Shown here: one piece after another, positions 11,811 through 22,913 of the stretch
Layout of the letters: each line of letters begins with the position of its first letter
Position numbering within the stretch: position 1 is the first letter of the stretch
From: Armigeres subalbatus
Taxonomy: Eukaryota; Arthropoda; Insecta; Diptera; Culicidae
DNA length: 64,000 bases
Direction: 5' to 3'
Assembly (NCBI RefSeq): GCF_024139115.2
Contig: NC_085141.1
Location: 225,108,307 to 225,172,306 of the forward strand
Translations under genes and position numbers: made by a program
Notes under the pieces: generated by a model
The model's input: the letters and a program-made list of their open reading frames with translations, nothing else
Told to the model about the DNA's origin: nothing
Database searches by the model: none

Positions 11811-12021
11811 ATGAGCTAGACTTTACTAAGGTGGCGCATTAGATCAGAGCAGCGTGCCACTAGTTGTCTCTTTCTCTCTCCTATTGTTCTTATGCAACGC
11901 AAATAGTGACGTCACTATTTGCGTTGCATAAGAACAATGGGAGAATAAAAGGTGGTAAAAGAGAGAACTATAGTGGCACGCAGCGCTGATCTGCGCCACT
12001 TTAGTAAAGTCTAGCCCCTTG
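11811..12021. mobile_element. Foldback MITE with an ~11 bp target duplication (MULE-like)
   Basis: Almost the whole 211 bases fold back on themselves. The left arm starts gctagactttactaa and the right arm ends ttagtaaagtctagc. The centre is a near-perfect palindrome around tagtgac|gtcacta (11910/11911). The direct repeat GGTACAACCCA flanks it at 11800-11810 and 12022-12032. A 9-11 base duplication with long inverted repeats is the signature of Mutator-like non-autonomous elements. There is no coding capacity. Confidence 0.75.
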
Positions 12022-12032
12022 GGTACAACCCA

Positions 12033-14828
12033 GACCTACCCAGACTATATTGAGTTCTCCAAGCGCAGTTCTTCGCACACTAAAGTCACTGTATAGAATA
12101 TATAAAGTGGGTGGTAATCTTGTTGCGGCAAAAATGTCACGAATACTTTTGGAGGAAGACAGCACACATTGACAGGAATACAGCGAAGTCACGCACACCT
12201 CCATTCATTTGGAGAAGTCAATTATATAGAGTCGCGCAAAGAGGATCTTCTTACACTTATTCTGAATGATACTCTTGTTATTATGTTGGGAACTTTCATT
12301 TTTATTGAACCCTTCAAGTGACTTCACGGGAGTGTTCACTTCTAAAGCATTTTAATTTGATAGCCACGTCACCCACAGGAGTGCAAACACGTGAGCACAG
12401 ACAGCAGAGTGGAAATTTGACGAGTGTTATGTCTGTTTGTCTGTGACGTGAGTTTCTTGTTGCTACTTTATTGGTGGGTGTATTGAAGTTTTTTGAAGCT
12501 GTTTCTAGAATAAATCTATTGCGAGAAAAGAGAAAAATTCTAATTTTGCGGAGCAAAGAAGAAGCAGACTGAGTGTCGTTGATTTTAATAATCAACATTC
12601 ACTCCGAAAAAATAAACCAAAAAATTTTACCGTGCAACAAGTGTTTTGACGATTGCGGAACAGATTTCCGACAGTCGACCATCGGACCACGGTTCGAATT
12701 TTTCAATCTTCTCGCAATAACACATTTCAATTCATGTGTTTTAATTCGCCATAATAATCATAATACGATAACAATACTTCCGCCTTACCAACAAACATTT
12801 TTGTTTACTTTGTTCACGGTTTGACAGTTCAATAGGTAGATTTGGCTTCACTCTTTGCGTAACTCAATAATAGACTCTGGTACAACCGTACAATCGGTTC
12901 CACTTTCTTCAGACTCCAGACGACAAATGAACTTGTTCAATGTTCAAAAGATTGCCAACTTCCTATTACATATTAACATGTTGTGGATAAAAGGCGGGCT
13001 ATTATTATTTGCACGAACTTTCTTCTGGAAGGAGATTCTCTACTCATTCCGTGGATTTCGCATAAGTGTCTCTGCTTATGGGACCACCCCGCCCATTTCT
13101 GGTCCTTCATACAGGAGTTTGATGAAATACAAATAATAATATAAACATGATCGAATCGTTTGTCAGATATGACCATTGGTATCGGCAAGTGCCTTGCTAC
13201 AATAGATGGTAGTATCATCATCATCATCATCACAAACAACACAGTCAATGACGTAGAGGGAAGGAGGTACATATATTATAACACATCAACTCCCCCCTAA
13301 ATGGTGATATTTTTGAACAGAGTATCTAATAAAAAATAGACCAGGAAAAATAAATTTATTGACATTAACATGGATCAAATCAGCATAACACTACACACGG
13401 CACCAGGTTTTGGGTTGATTCGAGGGGGAGGGTCATGGCACCGAACCCCACAAAACCTTATATAGGTACCAAAATCAACCTTTTTTGTACTTTTAGCGGA
13501 AGAACGATGCCGCGCCACACAGCCGCAGACAGTTTTTATGAAGCAGCACTAGTGATGTTAACCCTTAAGGTGACTCGGGGAAGCACTACACACCGTGTTA
13601 TTTTTCCTATATTTTGTCTCTTTCTGGGATTATCACCTCGTAATTGTGAAGCGGCGTATTTCGGTTACAGTTGTTTGATGTAACTGTAAATTAATTAGCA
13701 TGTAGATTGCGAGTAAGCTCGCGCCGGTGATACTTTTTCAAAATCATATTTGTTGTAAAAAAAAAGCATTCAATGATGAAAATGATGACGATTTGATGAT
13801 TGTTCGTGCTTCCCGTGTCACCTTAAAGACCCAGGACGAACGGATTTTTTTTTTCAAATGGCTCGCATTCAGCACCTGATCGTCGGAATTCCTCGCGGTT
13901 TCGTTTGTGCTCTATGGAAATAGGAGCTGTCAAACCGCATACTCCCTAGTAGACTTTCGTAAACTTTTCCGAAACAACTACCAACATCCCCTAGAGCGGG
14001 GTGGAAGACTAAACATTTTTCAAAATATCATATTTGTTGTTTGTGCATCTCGAAATTTTGAGCAACTTCCCGAGAAAATCCCAAAGAATTTTCAAAAAAA
14101 TTTCCGTGAATGTTCTGGAAATTTCGTTAAATTTCTCATGAAAACCCCGGATGATTTTCCTTGAAAACTACAAAGGCTTCCCTGTGGAAATTGGCATGCG
14201 GCTGCACAAACTTTGCGAGTTTTAAAAATTTCATTCCAATTGGAATTGACCTTCTGAAATTCTTACCAGGGCCGAATTCAGGGGTCAAAATGGGGGAGAG
14301 CAGTGGCCATAACATAAATTGCAATGAAACTGCTGCTCAAACTTTATGAGAACACATCAGGAGCTCATAGAAGGCTACTTGAACTTGAAATTGACCTTCG
14401 GAAATTTCGACCAAGACCGGATTCAGGGATCAAAATGGGCGGAGCAGGGGTCATAACACCAATTGAAATGAAACGCGGCTGCTCAAACTTCATGTAAACA
14501 CGATAAAAGCAAAAGATTGCGTTCTGAGTTTTTAAACTACTGCCCAGGGTTCGGGTTTCTCACTCACTCATCGGATAAATTGCAGTGCACAAACAATGAT
14601 GCGACAATTTGTTATCCTTCTTCCCATGTTTCTAAAATTTCGAAAATCAAATGCTCTTTATTTTCCCTCTCCAAACTGGAAGGTCCAATACAGCAGTTTC
14701 TTTGCTTTCATAGTTCATGAAGTGGCGCTCCAAATATTTCAAAATTGTTTAGGGTTCGAATCCTTTCGCGAATCTATTTTTTTTTTTTTGGCGAATATGC
14801 TTGTAAAAATTATCTGGAGAAGCGACTA
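12033..14828. other. Gene-free stretch
   Basis: No supported gene. Short open frames at 12314-12598 (-), 12573-12824 (+) and 13435-13683 (+) show no family motif. A (ATC)n microsatellite lies at 13214-13231. Degenerate AAATTTCC-type repeats occupy about 14040-14165, and two partly similar ~110 base blocks (around 14225 and 14400, both with GGATTCAGG-like cores) suggest an old duplication. Confidence 0.4.
13214..13231 (+). repeat. (ATC)n microsatellite
   Basis: About six uninterrupted ATC units. Ordinary simple sequence. Confidence 0.8.
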
Positions 14829-14946
14829 AGGGGCCGTCCAGAAACCACGTGGTCTTTTAGGGGGGGAGGGGGGGTTTGGAAAATGACCACGATAAGCCAC
14901 ATGGGGGGAGGGGGGTTGTTGCTCTAGAACCACGTGGTTTTTTTTT
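14829..14946 (+). mobile_element. Partial MITE, left end AGGGGCCGTCCAGAAACC
   Basis: Begins AGGGGCCGTCCAGAAACC followed by ACGTGG, then a G-rich run, a central block ATGACCACGATAAGCCACATGG, a second G-rich run and CCACGTGGTTT. It aligns on the same strand with the element at 18871-18982, which has the opposite end. The right terminal inverted repeat (TTTCTGGACGGCCCC) is missing here. Confidence 0.6.
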
Positions 14947-15480
14947 ACACGAAAAACTTTTGGAGAATAACAATAGCGGTGTAAAAAATACAAATCATTA
15001 AAATTCAATGATTTAATCGGTCGCAACGCCGATGCATATCTGCATTATTTGACCATTTTAGCCTAAGATCCTATATCCATACAAAAATAAACAAAAAAAG
15101 CTGCCGAATAATATGCAATTAATTGTAATCAAGTGTCGGTCTTCCACCGTCATTAGTCGTCTGAGTACACGCGACCGCTTACGTAAGGCAATTAAACTTA
15201 TCAAATGCTTTAGCCAAGCAAGCCTATGGCACAGCAGAGTGTGATTGATTCGCATTCTATATCAGCCTGCCCAGCCCGTTGCTGGGCGGCATGGAGTGCG
15301 ATCCTCTCGTTTAATAAACAATGTGCACTCGCTTGACTGTGGATATACAACAGTAAAGCACATGTGGAGATTGGACAAATAAAGCATCCGAAAGATATTC
15401 AATTTGCAAAAAAGAGAGCTAACCGCGGTGGAGGTTGGTACTCGGATTCTGATGGCTTTTCCGCAAACGTGACCTTTAAG
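14947..15480. other. Gene-free stretch
   Basis: AT-rich sequence between a MITE fragment and a tRNA-like sequence. Open frames here have no motif. Nothing further is seen. Confidence 0.4.
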
Positions 15481-15552
15481 TGGTCTGTTGTGTAGGGGTT
15501 ATCACGCCTATCTAGAGAGTAGGTGGTTGAGGGTTCGAGTCCCTCCAAGACA
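15481..15552 (+). pseudogene. tRNA-like sequence (pseudo-tRNA or SINE head)
   Basis: The 72 bases fold almost as a tRNA. The T arm (GAGGG-TTCGAGT-CCCTC) is perfect, the anticodon arm has a five-pair stem (CCTAT/GTAGG) around CTAGAGA, which would place AGA at the anticodon, and the D stem GTG/CAC encloses a typical D loop. The acceptor stem has two mismatches and there is no long variable arm as a serine tRNA should have. It is followed by an A-rich stretch ~85 bases later, so a tRNA-derived SINE is an alternative. Not likely to be a functional tRNA. Confidence 0.45.
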
Positions 15553-17250
15553 CGTGGATTCTTTTTCGCAAATTTCATATCAATTTGTCCATTTCGAAAC
15601 ATATGCTGTGCATATGCACAGCCAAGATATTTAACAAAAAAAAAACGAAAAAAAAGGTTGCCATTCAGTCTCAATTTCCACACAAAAAATTGGAAAGGAA
15701 AAATGGAAAAATATAGGGTATCTGTTCCCATATTAATAACAGCCCATATATTAATCCCAACCGTCGATAAACCAAATAAAAAATCAATTTATTTACAATT
15801 TCTCACATCGTATGTACACAATAATGGATGGAACACATTCTTGAATGTTTGGAATATTATTCAAGATTTTGTTTGAATAATGTTTTAATTCACAAGCATC
15901 AAATTATTAAAAGATAAAATTAGAAAGCACTTTTATTTGCATTTTCCTACCTATGAACTGATGGTTTGATGCACTGCTCGATTGCTACTAGCAGATTCAT
16001 CTGTTTTCACGCCGGTGTTTTCCACTCAATTTCGGGCTAAAACAATTCTATCTCTTCAAAATTCACTTCACAGCACATAAAGCACATCACATTTTCACTA
16101 TGAATATAATTATATTTTAATAACCAACGCGATTTCCTATAGTTTGATATAGGTTTCTTTCGAACAACGTCTCAATTATCCTTGTCCGTATTCCAAACTG
16201 TTTACATGGCTGGCAGTATCTGCAAGGGTTGCCGACCAACCAAATTCAACTCTTATGTTTGTGAAATAAATTATATCGAAAAGATAAATTATGACAAACA
16301 CAAAATTGAACTGATAAGATGGAAAACTGCAACAAAAACAGCAATTTTGTAATTATATTTCAACTCAAATACAAAATATTGAAGAATTCGGCATCACTGC
16401 AATCATATCGTTACGTATACACACATGTAATAGTGTGCGTATTTTATGTTGGAAACAGTATTATTGATATAGGTACAGGCATAGGATTAACTGTTTTTGA
16501 ATGTTATTGAAATAGGTGCATGGCGGTAATGATGTTTTTTAGCTAAATACTTCTATAATGCGATGAAAATTTCATTTTTGAAGTTACCAAATTGTTTTCA
16601 ATTAAAAATTACACGAGCCGAGCATAATTATTCACATGTTTGTTGATTATTGGGTGAGAAATCAATGCATTTCATATGCGCATTGCCTTATTGTTATTGA
16701 TATAGGAACAGATACCCTATTTAAAAAAATCCGCCGCAGATGGTTTTTGGCATCAAGCCGCCGACACTTTTGCATCAGCGGACTGCAGCTACAATTTTGA
16801 GAAATGTTCATGTTTTTACAATAATCCAAGAAAAAAAATTAAGAAGAATAATTTAAAAGAATTTCTTGTGGATATTCAGGAAAAATCAAGTAAAGAAATT
16901 TCCTGTAAAAACTTTGACATTACTTCATACAATCCTGATAAAGTGCTGGCATTCAGATTTTTTTTAACAATTCTCTCTGGAAAATTTTGGTTGGAAATTT
17001 TGCTACAGATTGATAATGAAAAAAAAACAAAACATCTCCAGTGTAAATTCCGAAAAAATTTCCTTAAAACTCCGAAAAAAATTCCATGTGAACTCTGTCT
17101 GAAAATTGAAAACAGTCCCGTGAGAAATACATATAATTTTCGGTGGAAAAACATTCTAATGAATTTCTTCGACAAGTTCTTCCGAATCTTCACCAGAAAT
17201 TTTTCTTCATTTACAAAAGAAGTTTTGCAAACATTTTAAGGAGTGCACTT
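15553..17250. other. Gene-free stretch
   Basis: No supported gene. AT-rich, with A-rich runs near 15635-15655 and degenerate GAAATTTCC-like repeats at about 16860-17235, which create overlapping open frames on both strands. Confidence 0.4.
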
Positions 17251-17254
17251 CAAA

Positions 17255-17445
17255 ATGTAAGTCTCCAGTTAGCCTTGCGAGGATTGCCAATCCGGAGATG
17301 ACGAGTTCAATTCTCGTTCCTGTCTAGGATGTTTTCGGGTGGGAAACATTCTCGACACCCTAGGTATAGTGTATCCATCGTACTTGCTACACAAGATATA
17401 TAATCGTGCAATGGCTGGCATATTAAAGCTTTCAATTTATAATTG
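17255..17445 (+). mobile_element. tRNA-derived SINE, Feilai-like
   Basis: The 5' part carries a tRNA-like promoter with a B box (GAGTTCAATTCTCGTTCC). It is followed by a block (CTAGGATGTTTTCGGG, then TCTCGACACCCTAGG) characteristic of Feilai-type SINEs of Aedes, and further down the block that includes GCAATGGCTGGCA. The 3' tail is not clear. The same body is seen in reverse at 30030-30319 and, as a fragment, at 22597-22702. The family name is from recall. Confidence 0.7.
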
Positions 17446-18870
17446 AGAAAATTCTAATAGAATATACTAAGTTGAAAAGCAGACCGCTTCCAATGCCACA
17501 TGAAACACTTGATATTTCCGTTGATTTTTTTTTCAATTTTGGAATTTTGAAATGAAAATACTTTTTATGGAATACTTTTTTACGCTCTTTGAGAATTCTA
17601 TCACATTTTTTTTAATATTTTCCAAGTATTTTTTATTTGAGGCATTATTTAGAATTTCCACGGAAGAGTCTATGGGTTATCTTCAAAAAATTCTTTGCAT
17701 TTTCAAAGAATAAATCTTTAGAATTCTCAAGGTTCATGTTTTTTTTTATTTTTCGCACACACTCAAACATATGCAGAGGAACGCGCGCCACAGCACATAT
17801 CTAAGCCACCTTTGATAACATGCGCAAATCGAATGATCCGAACTTCAAAATAATAATTGGTCTATAATACATTCATTCCTCTATGAAAGGACCATTGACT
17901 GAAGCATATTCGAGATGTGGAATAGAAGTTCCTTGGGAAATTATTCGAGTCATTGGCTTCCACGAGTCAATATCAAAATAAAATTTCAATGAAGAATTAA
18001 AAATTTTGAGAGAGCCAGCTCTGGATTGAAAATCTCTTTAGTAGTGAAAAAATAGAAATTTTCCATAATAAAATAGGAAATTGCCAATAGAGAACAATAA
18101 TAAATTAGCACTTGTAAAAGCAAACATTGCAATTATGAAATAAGAATTTTCCATAAAGAAATCAAAATGTTCAACGAAAAATTACAAAATTTTTATGAAT
18201 AAATCAATATTAGCAATGAACAATTAAAAAAAAATATTTTATAATTATTTATTTCTAATATTGATGATTCTGAAAACAATACTGAAATTTCTACAGGAAT
18301 GCTACTCAAAAGAAACAACAGTAGGAGGTTTTATTTGCATCTCTAAGATTACATTTTAACTTTGTGATTCTCTGATAAACTTTTCGTTGTAGGAGTTCAG
18401 TTCAGATGCTTCGCTGAAGGTAATACTTAAGAATTTCCAGTAGCTCCAGAGCTATGGAAGGTCCCAAATACTCTAAGGAATCTATAGGGATATTCAGTGA
18501 TGAACTTTATAGTTATTTAAAAAAAACACTAATAAAAAAAAATAAAAATAAAAATATAGGGATATTTTGGAAAATTTCTAAACCATTATAAATTTTTCTC
18601 GAAATTTTTATAAGATATTCGCGAGTCCACATTTTTTTTGTATCCTCCTGATGCATTGAAGGTGTGCGAGTTCTAGATATCCTAATACCTGATACACATT
18701 ACAACATGATAACATCATCAAAATTTTCGACTTCATGAAAATTTATAATTTCCATGCTGGGTTTAGTTTGATTTTGAATCAATTGAAATTGTCCATCTTC
18801 AAAATTGATCGGATTAACCATATGTTTTAGTTACATAAGGTTTTTTTTTTTAATTTTTGTACTTGAAAAA
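17446..18870. other. Gene-free stretch
   Basis: AT-rich, with degenerate poly-A/T-rich blocks and an AAAATAAAAATAAAAATA simple repeat near 18535-18560. No open frame with a recognisable motif. Confidence 0.4.
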
Positions 18871-18982
18871 AACAACGTGGTCATTGGGGGGGGGGTCTGC
18901 CAAATGACCACGATAAGCCACATGGAGGAAGGGGGGTTGAAAATCTTCAAAAATATGACCACGTGGTTTCTGGATGGCCCCT
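18871..18982 (+). mobile_element. Partial MITE, right end TTTCTGGATGGCCCCT
   Basis: Carries the same block as 14829-14946 (ATGACCACGATAAGCCACATGG between G-rich runs), then CCACGTGGTTTCTGGATGGCCCCT. That terminal sequence is the inverted complement of the left end at 14829, with one difference in the outer 24 bases. The left inverted repeat is absent. It is either a 5'-truncated MITE or the right end of a larger element whose left end is at 14829. Confidence 0.6.
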
Positions 18983-19099
18983 AGATAGAAAATTTGATTC
19001 AGCAAAATTTAATTATCCGGGGAACCGACGCTCATGAATTTATCACCAATTTATCAGCCAACACGCCGGCTGGATAAAATGTTGTGTGAGAATATTTCC

Positions 19100-20130
19100 T
19101 CACATGGGAAAATGAAAAATCACACTCCGGACTGTTAAGAGCTCTAAATCTATAAGCTTGCAACGGTCTTCATAGCTGGGTAAATTTGAAGGATCTCTCC
19201 ATGGAAGGCGGCGTAAAGCGAAGCGTATAAATTTGCGTTGAACGGATTCTATTCTAGCAATATTGTTCTGGTAATATGGAGCCCACACTGCGGAACAATA
19301 TTCTAAAATCGATGTGACTAAAGAACAATAGAGTGCTTTGAGGCAGTGGACATCATCGAAATGCTTTGCAATTCGGAATATAAAGCCAAGGGTGCGAGAG
19401 GCTTTAGAAGTTTCGTCGAAATATGCTCTCTAAACGTTAGCTTAGAATCTAACATCACCCCGAGGTCTCTGGCAGAAGATTCTCGCCGGAGACTAGTGGA
19501 ACCGATTTTGTAGTCGTAGCTAATCACAGAACGTTTGCGGGAGAATGACATCAAAGAACATTTGTCAGCATTGAGTACCATCTGATTTAAATCACACCAG
19601 TTTGAAAACAAATTCAGTTGTGATTGTAGGAACGACGTATCATCGAGATTTTTACAGCTTGAAATCATCGGCAAATGAGAGCTTGAAAGACTTGAGCAAC
19701 AAATTGATGTCGTTTAAATAAATGATAAAAACAAGTGGCCCAAGACGGCTACCTTGGGGAACTCCTGAAGTCATCGGAAAATAGGATGAAATGCAATCTC
19801 CAATTTTGATTGCCATTTCTCGATTGCTCAGATATGACTGAAGCCAGTTCAGGAGAGGCCCGGAGAATCCGAGACGCTCGAATTTGGCTTCGGCGATTTT
19901 ATGATTGATTTTATCAAAGGCTGCTGTAAAGTTCGTATAAATCGAATCAACCTGTTGTCCTTTCTGAAAAGCCTTAGTGATGGTTGACGAATAAACAAGT
20001 AGGTTGGTAGTTGTTGATCGTTTGAAGATGAAGCCATGTTGATCCTCTGATATATAACCCAGGCAGTTGTGAGATAAAAAATTGTGGGCCAGTTTTTCAA
20101 ACAGCTTTGAGATTGCACTAGTAATGTCGA
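19100..20130 (-). pseudogene. Reverse transcriptase remnant of a non-LTR retrotransposon
   Basis: Broken minus-strand coding sequence of a LINE. Within 19652-20130 it has RT motifs in order: a palm A-like box (AAFDKIN), SGVPQGSRLGPLVF (RT box 4), and FADD (box 5). The 19318-19674 frame continues with the thumb-like region (KCSLMSFSRKR, then LGVMLDSKLTF). The 19100-19288 frame ends with a piece holding IARIESVQRKFIRFAL. Three frames are needed, so at least two frameshifts are present. The catalytic first aspartate of box A is replaced (YTNFTAAFDK). Truncated at its N-terminus near 20130, where sequence of another LINE begins. Probably I/Jockey group. Confidence 0.75.
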
Positions 20131-20520
20131 CATTCTGGCTACGTGCCCGGTCCACCGCAGTCGTTCGATTTTTGCTATGTGAACGACGACTGGTTCTCCC
20201 AATAGCTGATGCAACTTGTGGTTGTCGCCTCCTCCACGTACCGTCCACCATCTACACTCCACCATTAGATGGTACGAAGCACTTTCCTTTCGAAAACTCT
20301 AGGTGCGTGTTGGTCCTGCTTCTCAGACTTAAGCCGGAGCAGCCTGTGCAAGTGCATAAAAGTCTTCTCCATTCAGCTCAGTTCATGGCTGCACGTCGCC
20401 AATCACGCAGTCTGCGGAGGATGCGCAAATTGTCTTCCACCTAATCGATCCACCGTGCTCGCTGCGCACCTCGCCTTCTAGTGTCCGTCGGATCGTTGTA
20501 GAGAACCATTTTCACCGGAT
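20131..20520 (-). pseudogene. RTE-like LINE 3' fragments, order permuted
   Basis: On the minus strand, a piece that translates to LRWTGHVARM (20134-20265) resembles the C-terminal part of ORF2 in RTE-like LINEs. Another piece (about 20400-20520), with a TRRRGAQRARW-like translation, normally follows that motif but here precedes it. The intervening sequence has stops. The order suggests two tandem truncated copies or a rearrangement. Confidence 0.5.
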
Positions 20521-20526
20521 TACTAG

Positions 20527-20930
20527 TTTATTTATTTATTTATTGGGAGCAGGGAAAAGCCTGCTTGAGTTGAACAATTAGAAATTCATTAGCTCTCACT
20601 CAAGCGGGCGCAGAACCTCCTCATCTTTTCTATGCATCAACAGATTACAATATCCAAATGATACAATTCGGCTTAAAACTATATCCAACAATAAACTTAA
20701 ATCTAGGCCTAGCTACTACTGATTGTCGTTTAGAAGATGAGAAAAGTTCGTACGGAGAGTGTTACGAGATGAATGGAAATCGAATCCAATGGAGCAGTTA
20801 TTGAATATGTTGGTCCTCCACTGGCATCGTCCAAGTCTAGTGCCTATAGAGGACTACTGGTCTAATGAGCTTTTTGTTGATAATTTGGTACGATGGCGAA
20901 CTCTATTCGATCGGAGCGACTTGCTAATCC
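20527..20930 (-). pseudogene. 3' end of a non-LTR retrotransposon with an (AATA)n tail
   Basis: Read on the minus strand, the segment at about 20725-20820 translates to a short run with NNCSIGFDFHSSRNTLR followed by a stop, a type of ending known from ORF2 C-termini of insect LINEs. The downstream ~200 bases end in an (AATA)n tail (20527-20545 on the plus strand as TTTATTTATTTATT). It may belong to the same family as the RT remnant at 19100-20130, from which this C-terminus is missing. Confidence 0.5.
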
Positions 20931-22350
20931 AAAAGTACGTACGATTTCCTGTCACGCTAGAGCCTCTTCCTATCATGTACTTCGTCTTCGACGTATTGAT
21001 GACTAGTCCGATCCGCTACATGCTTTAGTAACTATGTCGTAACTATGACAGCTATGTAACTATGACAGCTAAACGGACATCGTGAAAATCGTACCACTCG
21101 TGTCAATCCCTGCCCTTCGTATTACTCCCTCCAAAGCGATGTTGAATAGCAGACACGGAAGATATTGCCCGCGTTTCGTAAGGACTCGAGAATGCCCCTG
21201 AAACTCGAACTATGAACATCCATCGTCGCCTTGATCAACCTTATCAGTTTCTCCGGAAATCCGTGTTCGTGCAGTAGCTACCATAGCTGGTCCTAATCGG
21301 TTGTAACATGCGGCCTTGAAGTCGATGAATAGATGATGTGTGGGCACGTTATATTCGCGGCATTTCTGCAATACCTGACGTACGGCCAGCACCTGGTCAC
21401 CCATAAATCCCGCTTGATACTGCCCCATGAACTATCTTGCAATTGGTTTAAATGGCATAAAATTTGGGAGAGTACCTTGTAGAGCGTTCAGCAATGTGAT
21501 TGCGCGGTAGTTGCTACAATCCAGTTTATCGCTCATTTTGTAGATGGGACACACGACACCTTCCATCCACTCCTGCCAATGTCTCACCGCCGTGTTCAAA
21601 CTTCTGGTAGTTGGTTAACCTCAGGACTTTGTTGTTTTTCAGCCGGCCAATCTCCTCGTGGATTTCCTAGAGATCCGGAGCCGGAAGACGTGTACAGCGT
21701 GCGTGCTCCCAGGTTCATTACCATTACTGCCACCGTTGTCTGCCGCATCGCCATTCAGGTGCTTTTCGTAGTGCTGCCGCCACATTTGGATCACCTCACG
21801 CTCGTTCGTAAGAAGGTTTCCGTTTATATCCATATGAGGCTGTGGCACGTGGCCCTTATATGAACGGTTCAACTTCTCATAAAATTATCGTGTGCTATTG
21901 GCGCGGTACACTTGCTCCGTCTATTACTGTTCTCGATCGACGCTGGCGCATTGTCTGTTCCGCGCCCGTTTGTATAGTGTCCCGTTCGCCCTCGTACGAT
22001 GTAGCAGCAACCTCGTCCATGCTACATTCTTCCCTTCCTCTAACTGCTCCCATTCGCCGTCATACCAGTTGTTTCTCCGATCCGGGGGCACCGTGCCAAG
22101 CGCAGTGGTTGCTGTGCTACCATGAGCGGATCGAATATCTCTCCAGCTATCTTCCAGCTGCTGCGCGTAGTCTTAGGCTAGTGTACCGTCTTGTAGCCGC
22201 CAAATGTTAAGCCGCGGCGTTTGATTTCGATTCGTGTTGTGCAATGTCGAGAGTTTTGAGCGCAGGCGTACTGCAACGATGTAGTGGTCGAATTAAATAT
22301 TCGGACTGCGGTAGGTGCGGATTCAATACTTATAATTTAATTATGCTAAT
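20931..22350 (-). pseudogene. Decayed RTE-like LINE (type B)
   Basis: Minus-strand pieces of an ORF2. From its 5' side: an endonuclease-like tail near 22200-22330, a linker block with INGNLLTNEREVIQMWRQHY (21639-21872), then an RT segment with YQAGFMGDQ and HHLFIDFKAA (21210-21428). A 3' part near 20930-21020 matches the copy at 62960-63180. Frameshifts and stops are everywhere, and most of the RT is missing. Confidence 0.65.
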
Positions 22351-22419
22351 GATAACTCTTTTCGATTAAGTATTCAAAATAATATCAAAATAATAGTGTA
22401 GTGTATTTAATTTTTCTGC

Positions 22420-22570
22420 GAAACGGGTTATTCCGGGAAATATCGTTCCGTGAAATGAGAAATTCACTATTCCGCGACTCCGCGAAATGGAATTCCGCGA
22501 AATGGCCTTCCGCAATTTGTCATACAAACTTACTTCGCATTCTTGGAAGATTAAAATAGATCCCATTTCG
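22420..22570. repeat. Degenerate TTCCGCGAAATGG minisatellite
   Basis: Imperfect repeats of attccgcgaaatggc-type units, roughly 14-17 bases long, in both related phases. No coding potential. Confidence 0.6.
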
Positions 22571-22596
22571 CGTTACTTAGTTCCTTAACCTCAACG

Positions 22597-22702
22597 GTTC
22601 TACATTTCTACTATAAGCTTTTCTATGCCCGCTATTGCATGAGTATGTTTCTTGTGTGGTAAGTACAATGAATACACTTATGCCCAGGGTGTCGAGAGGG
22701 GG
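22597..22702 (-). mobile_element. SINE fragment, Feilai-like
   Basis: On the minus strand the block reads TCTCGACACCCTGGGCATA, then GTACTTACCACACAAGA, then GCAATAGCGGGCAT. This is parallel to the SINE body at 17325-17440. The tRNA head is missing because the R1-clade LINE begins at about 22703, consistent with LINE insertion into the SINE. Confidence 0.6.
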
Positions 22703-22913
22703 CAGCAGGGACTTTGTCCAAGGGCTTGACGACCCCTCCCCATGGCCACTGCGAGTTAGATCGGGACCATCGTCCCTAACCCCTAATCCCAAGGCGTCAA
22801 GCGACCCGTGCCGAGGGGATGCATGGCCAGGGGGGTGAAAAAATAAGCTAGGCCTTTAACGGAGCCTGTGGGGTACCTGGACACCCTCCACAGTAATTGT
22901 CCCTTACCGCGTC

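Noticed and set aside
12314..12824. Overlapping 83-94 codon frames
   Set aside because: No motif, and overlapping frames on opposite strands in AT-rich DNA are expected by chance.
13435..13683. 82-codon plus-strand frame
   Set aside because: No family motif and no splice or promoter support.
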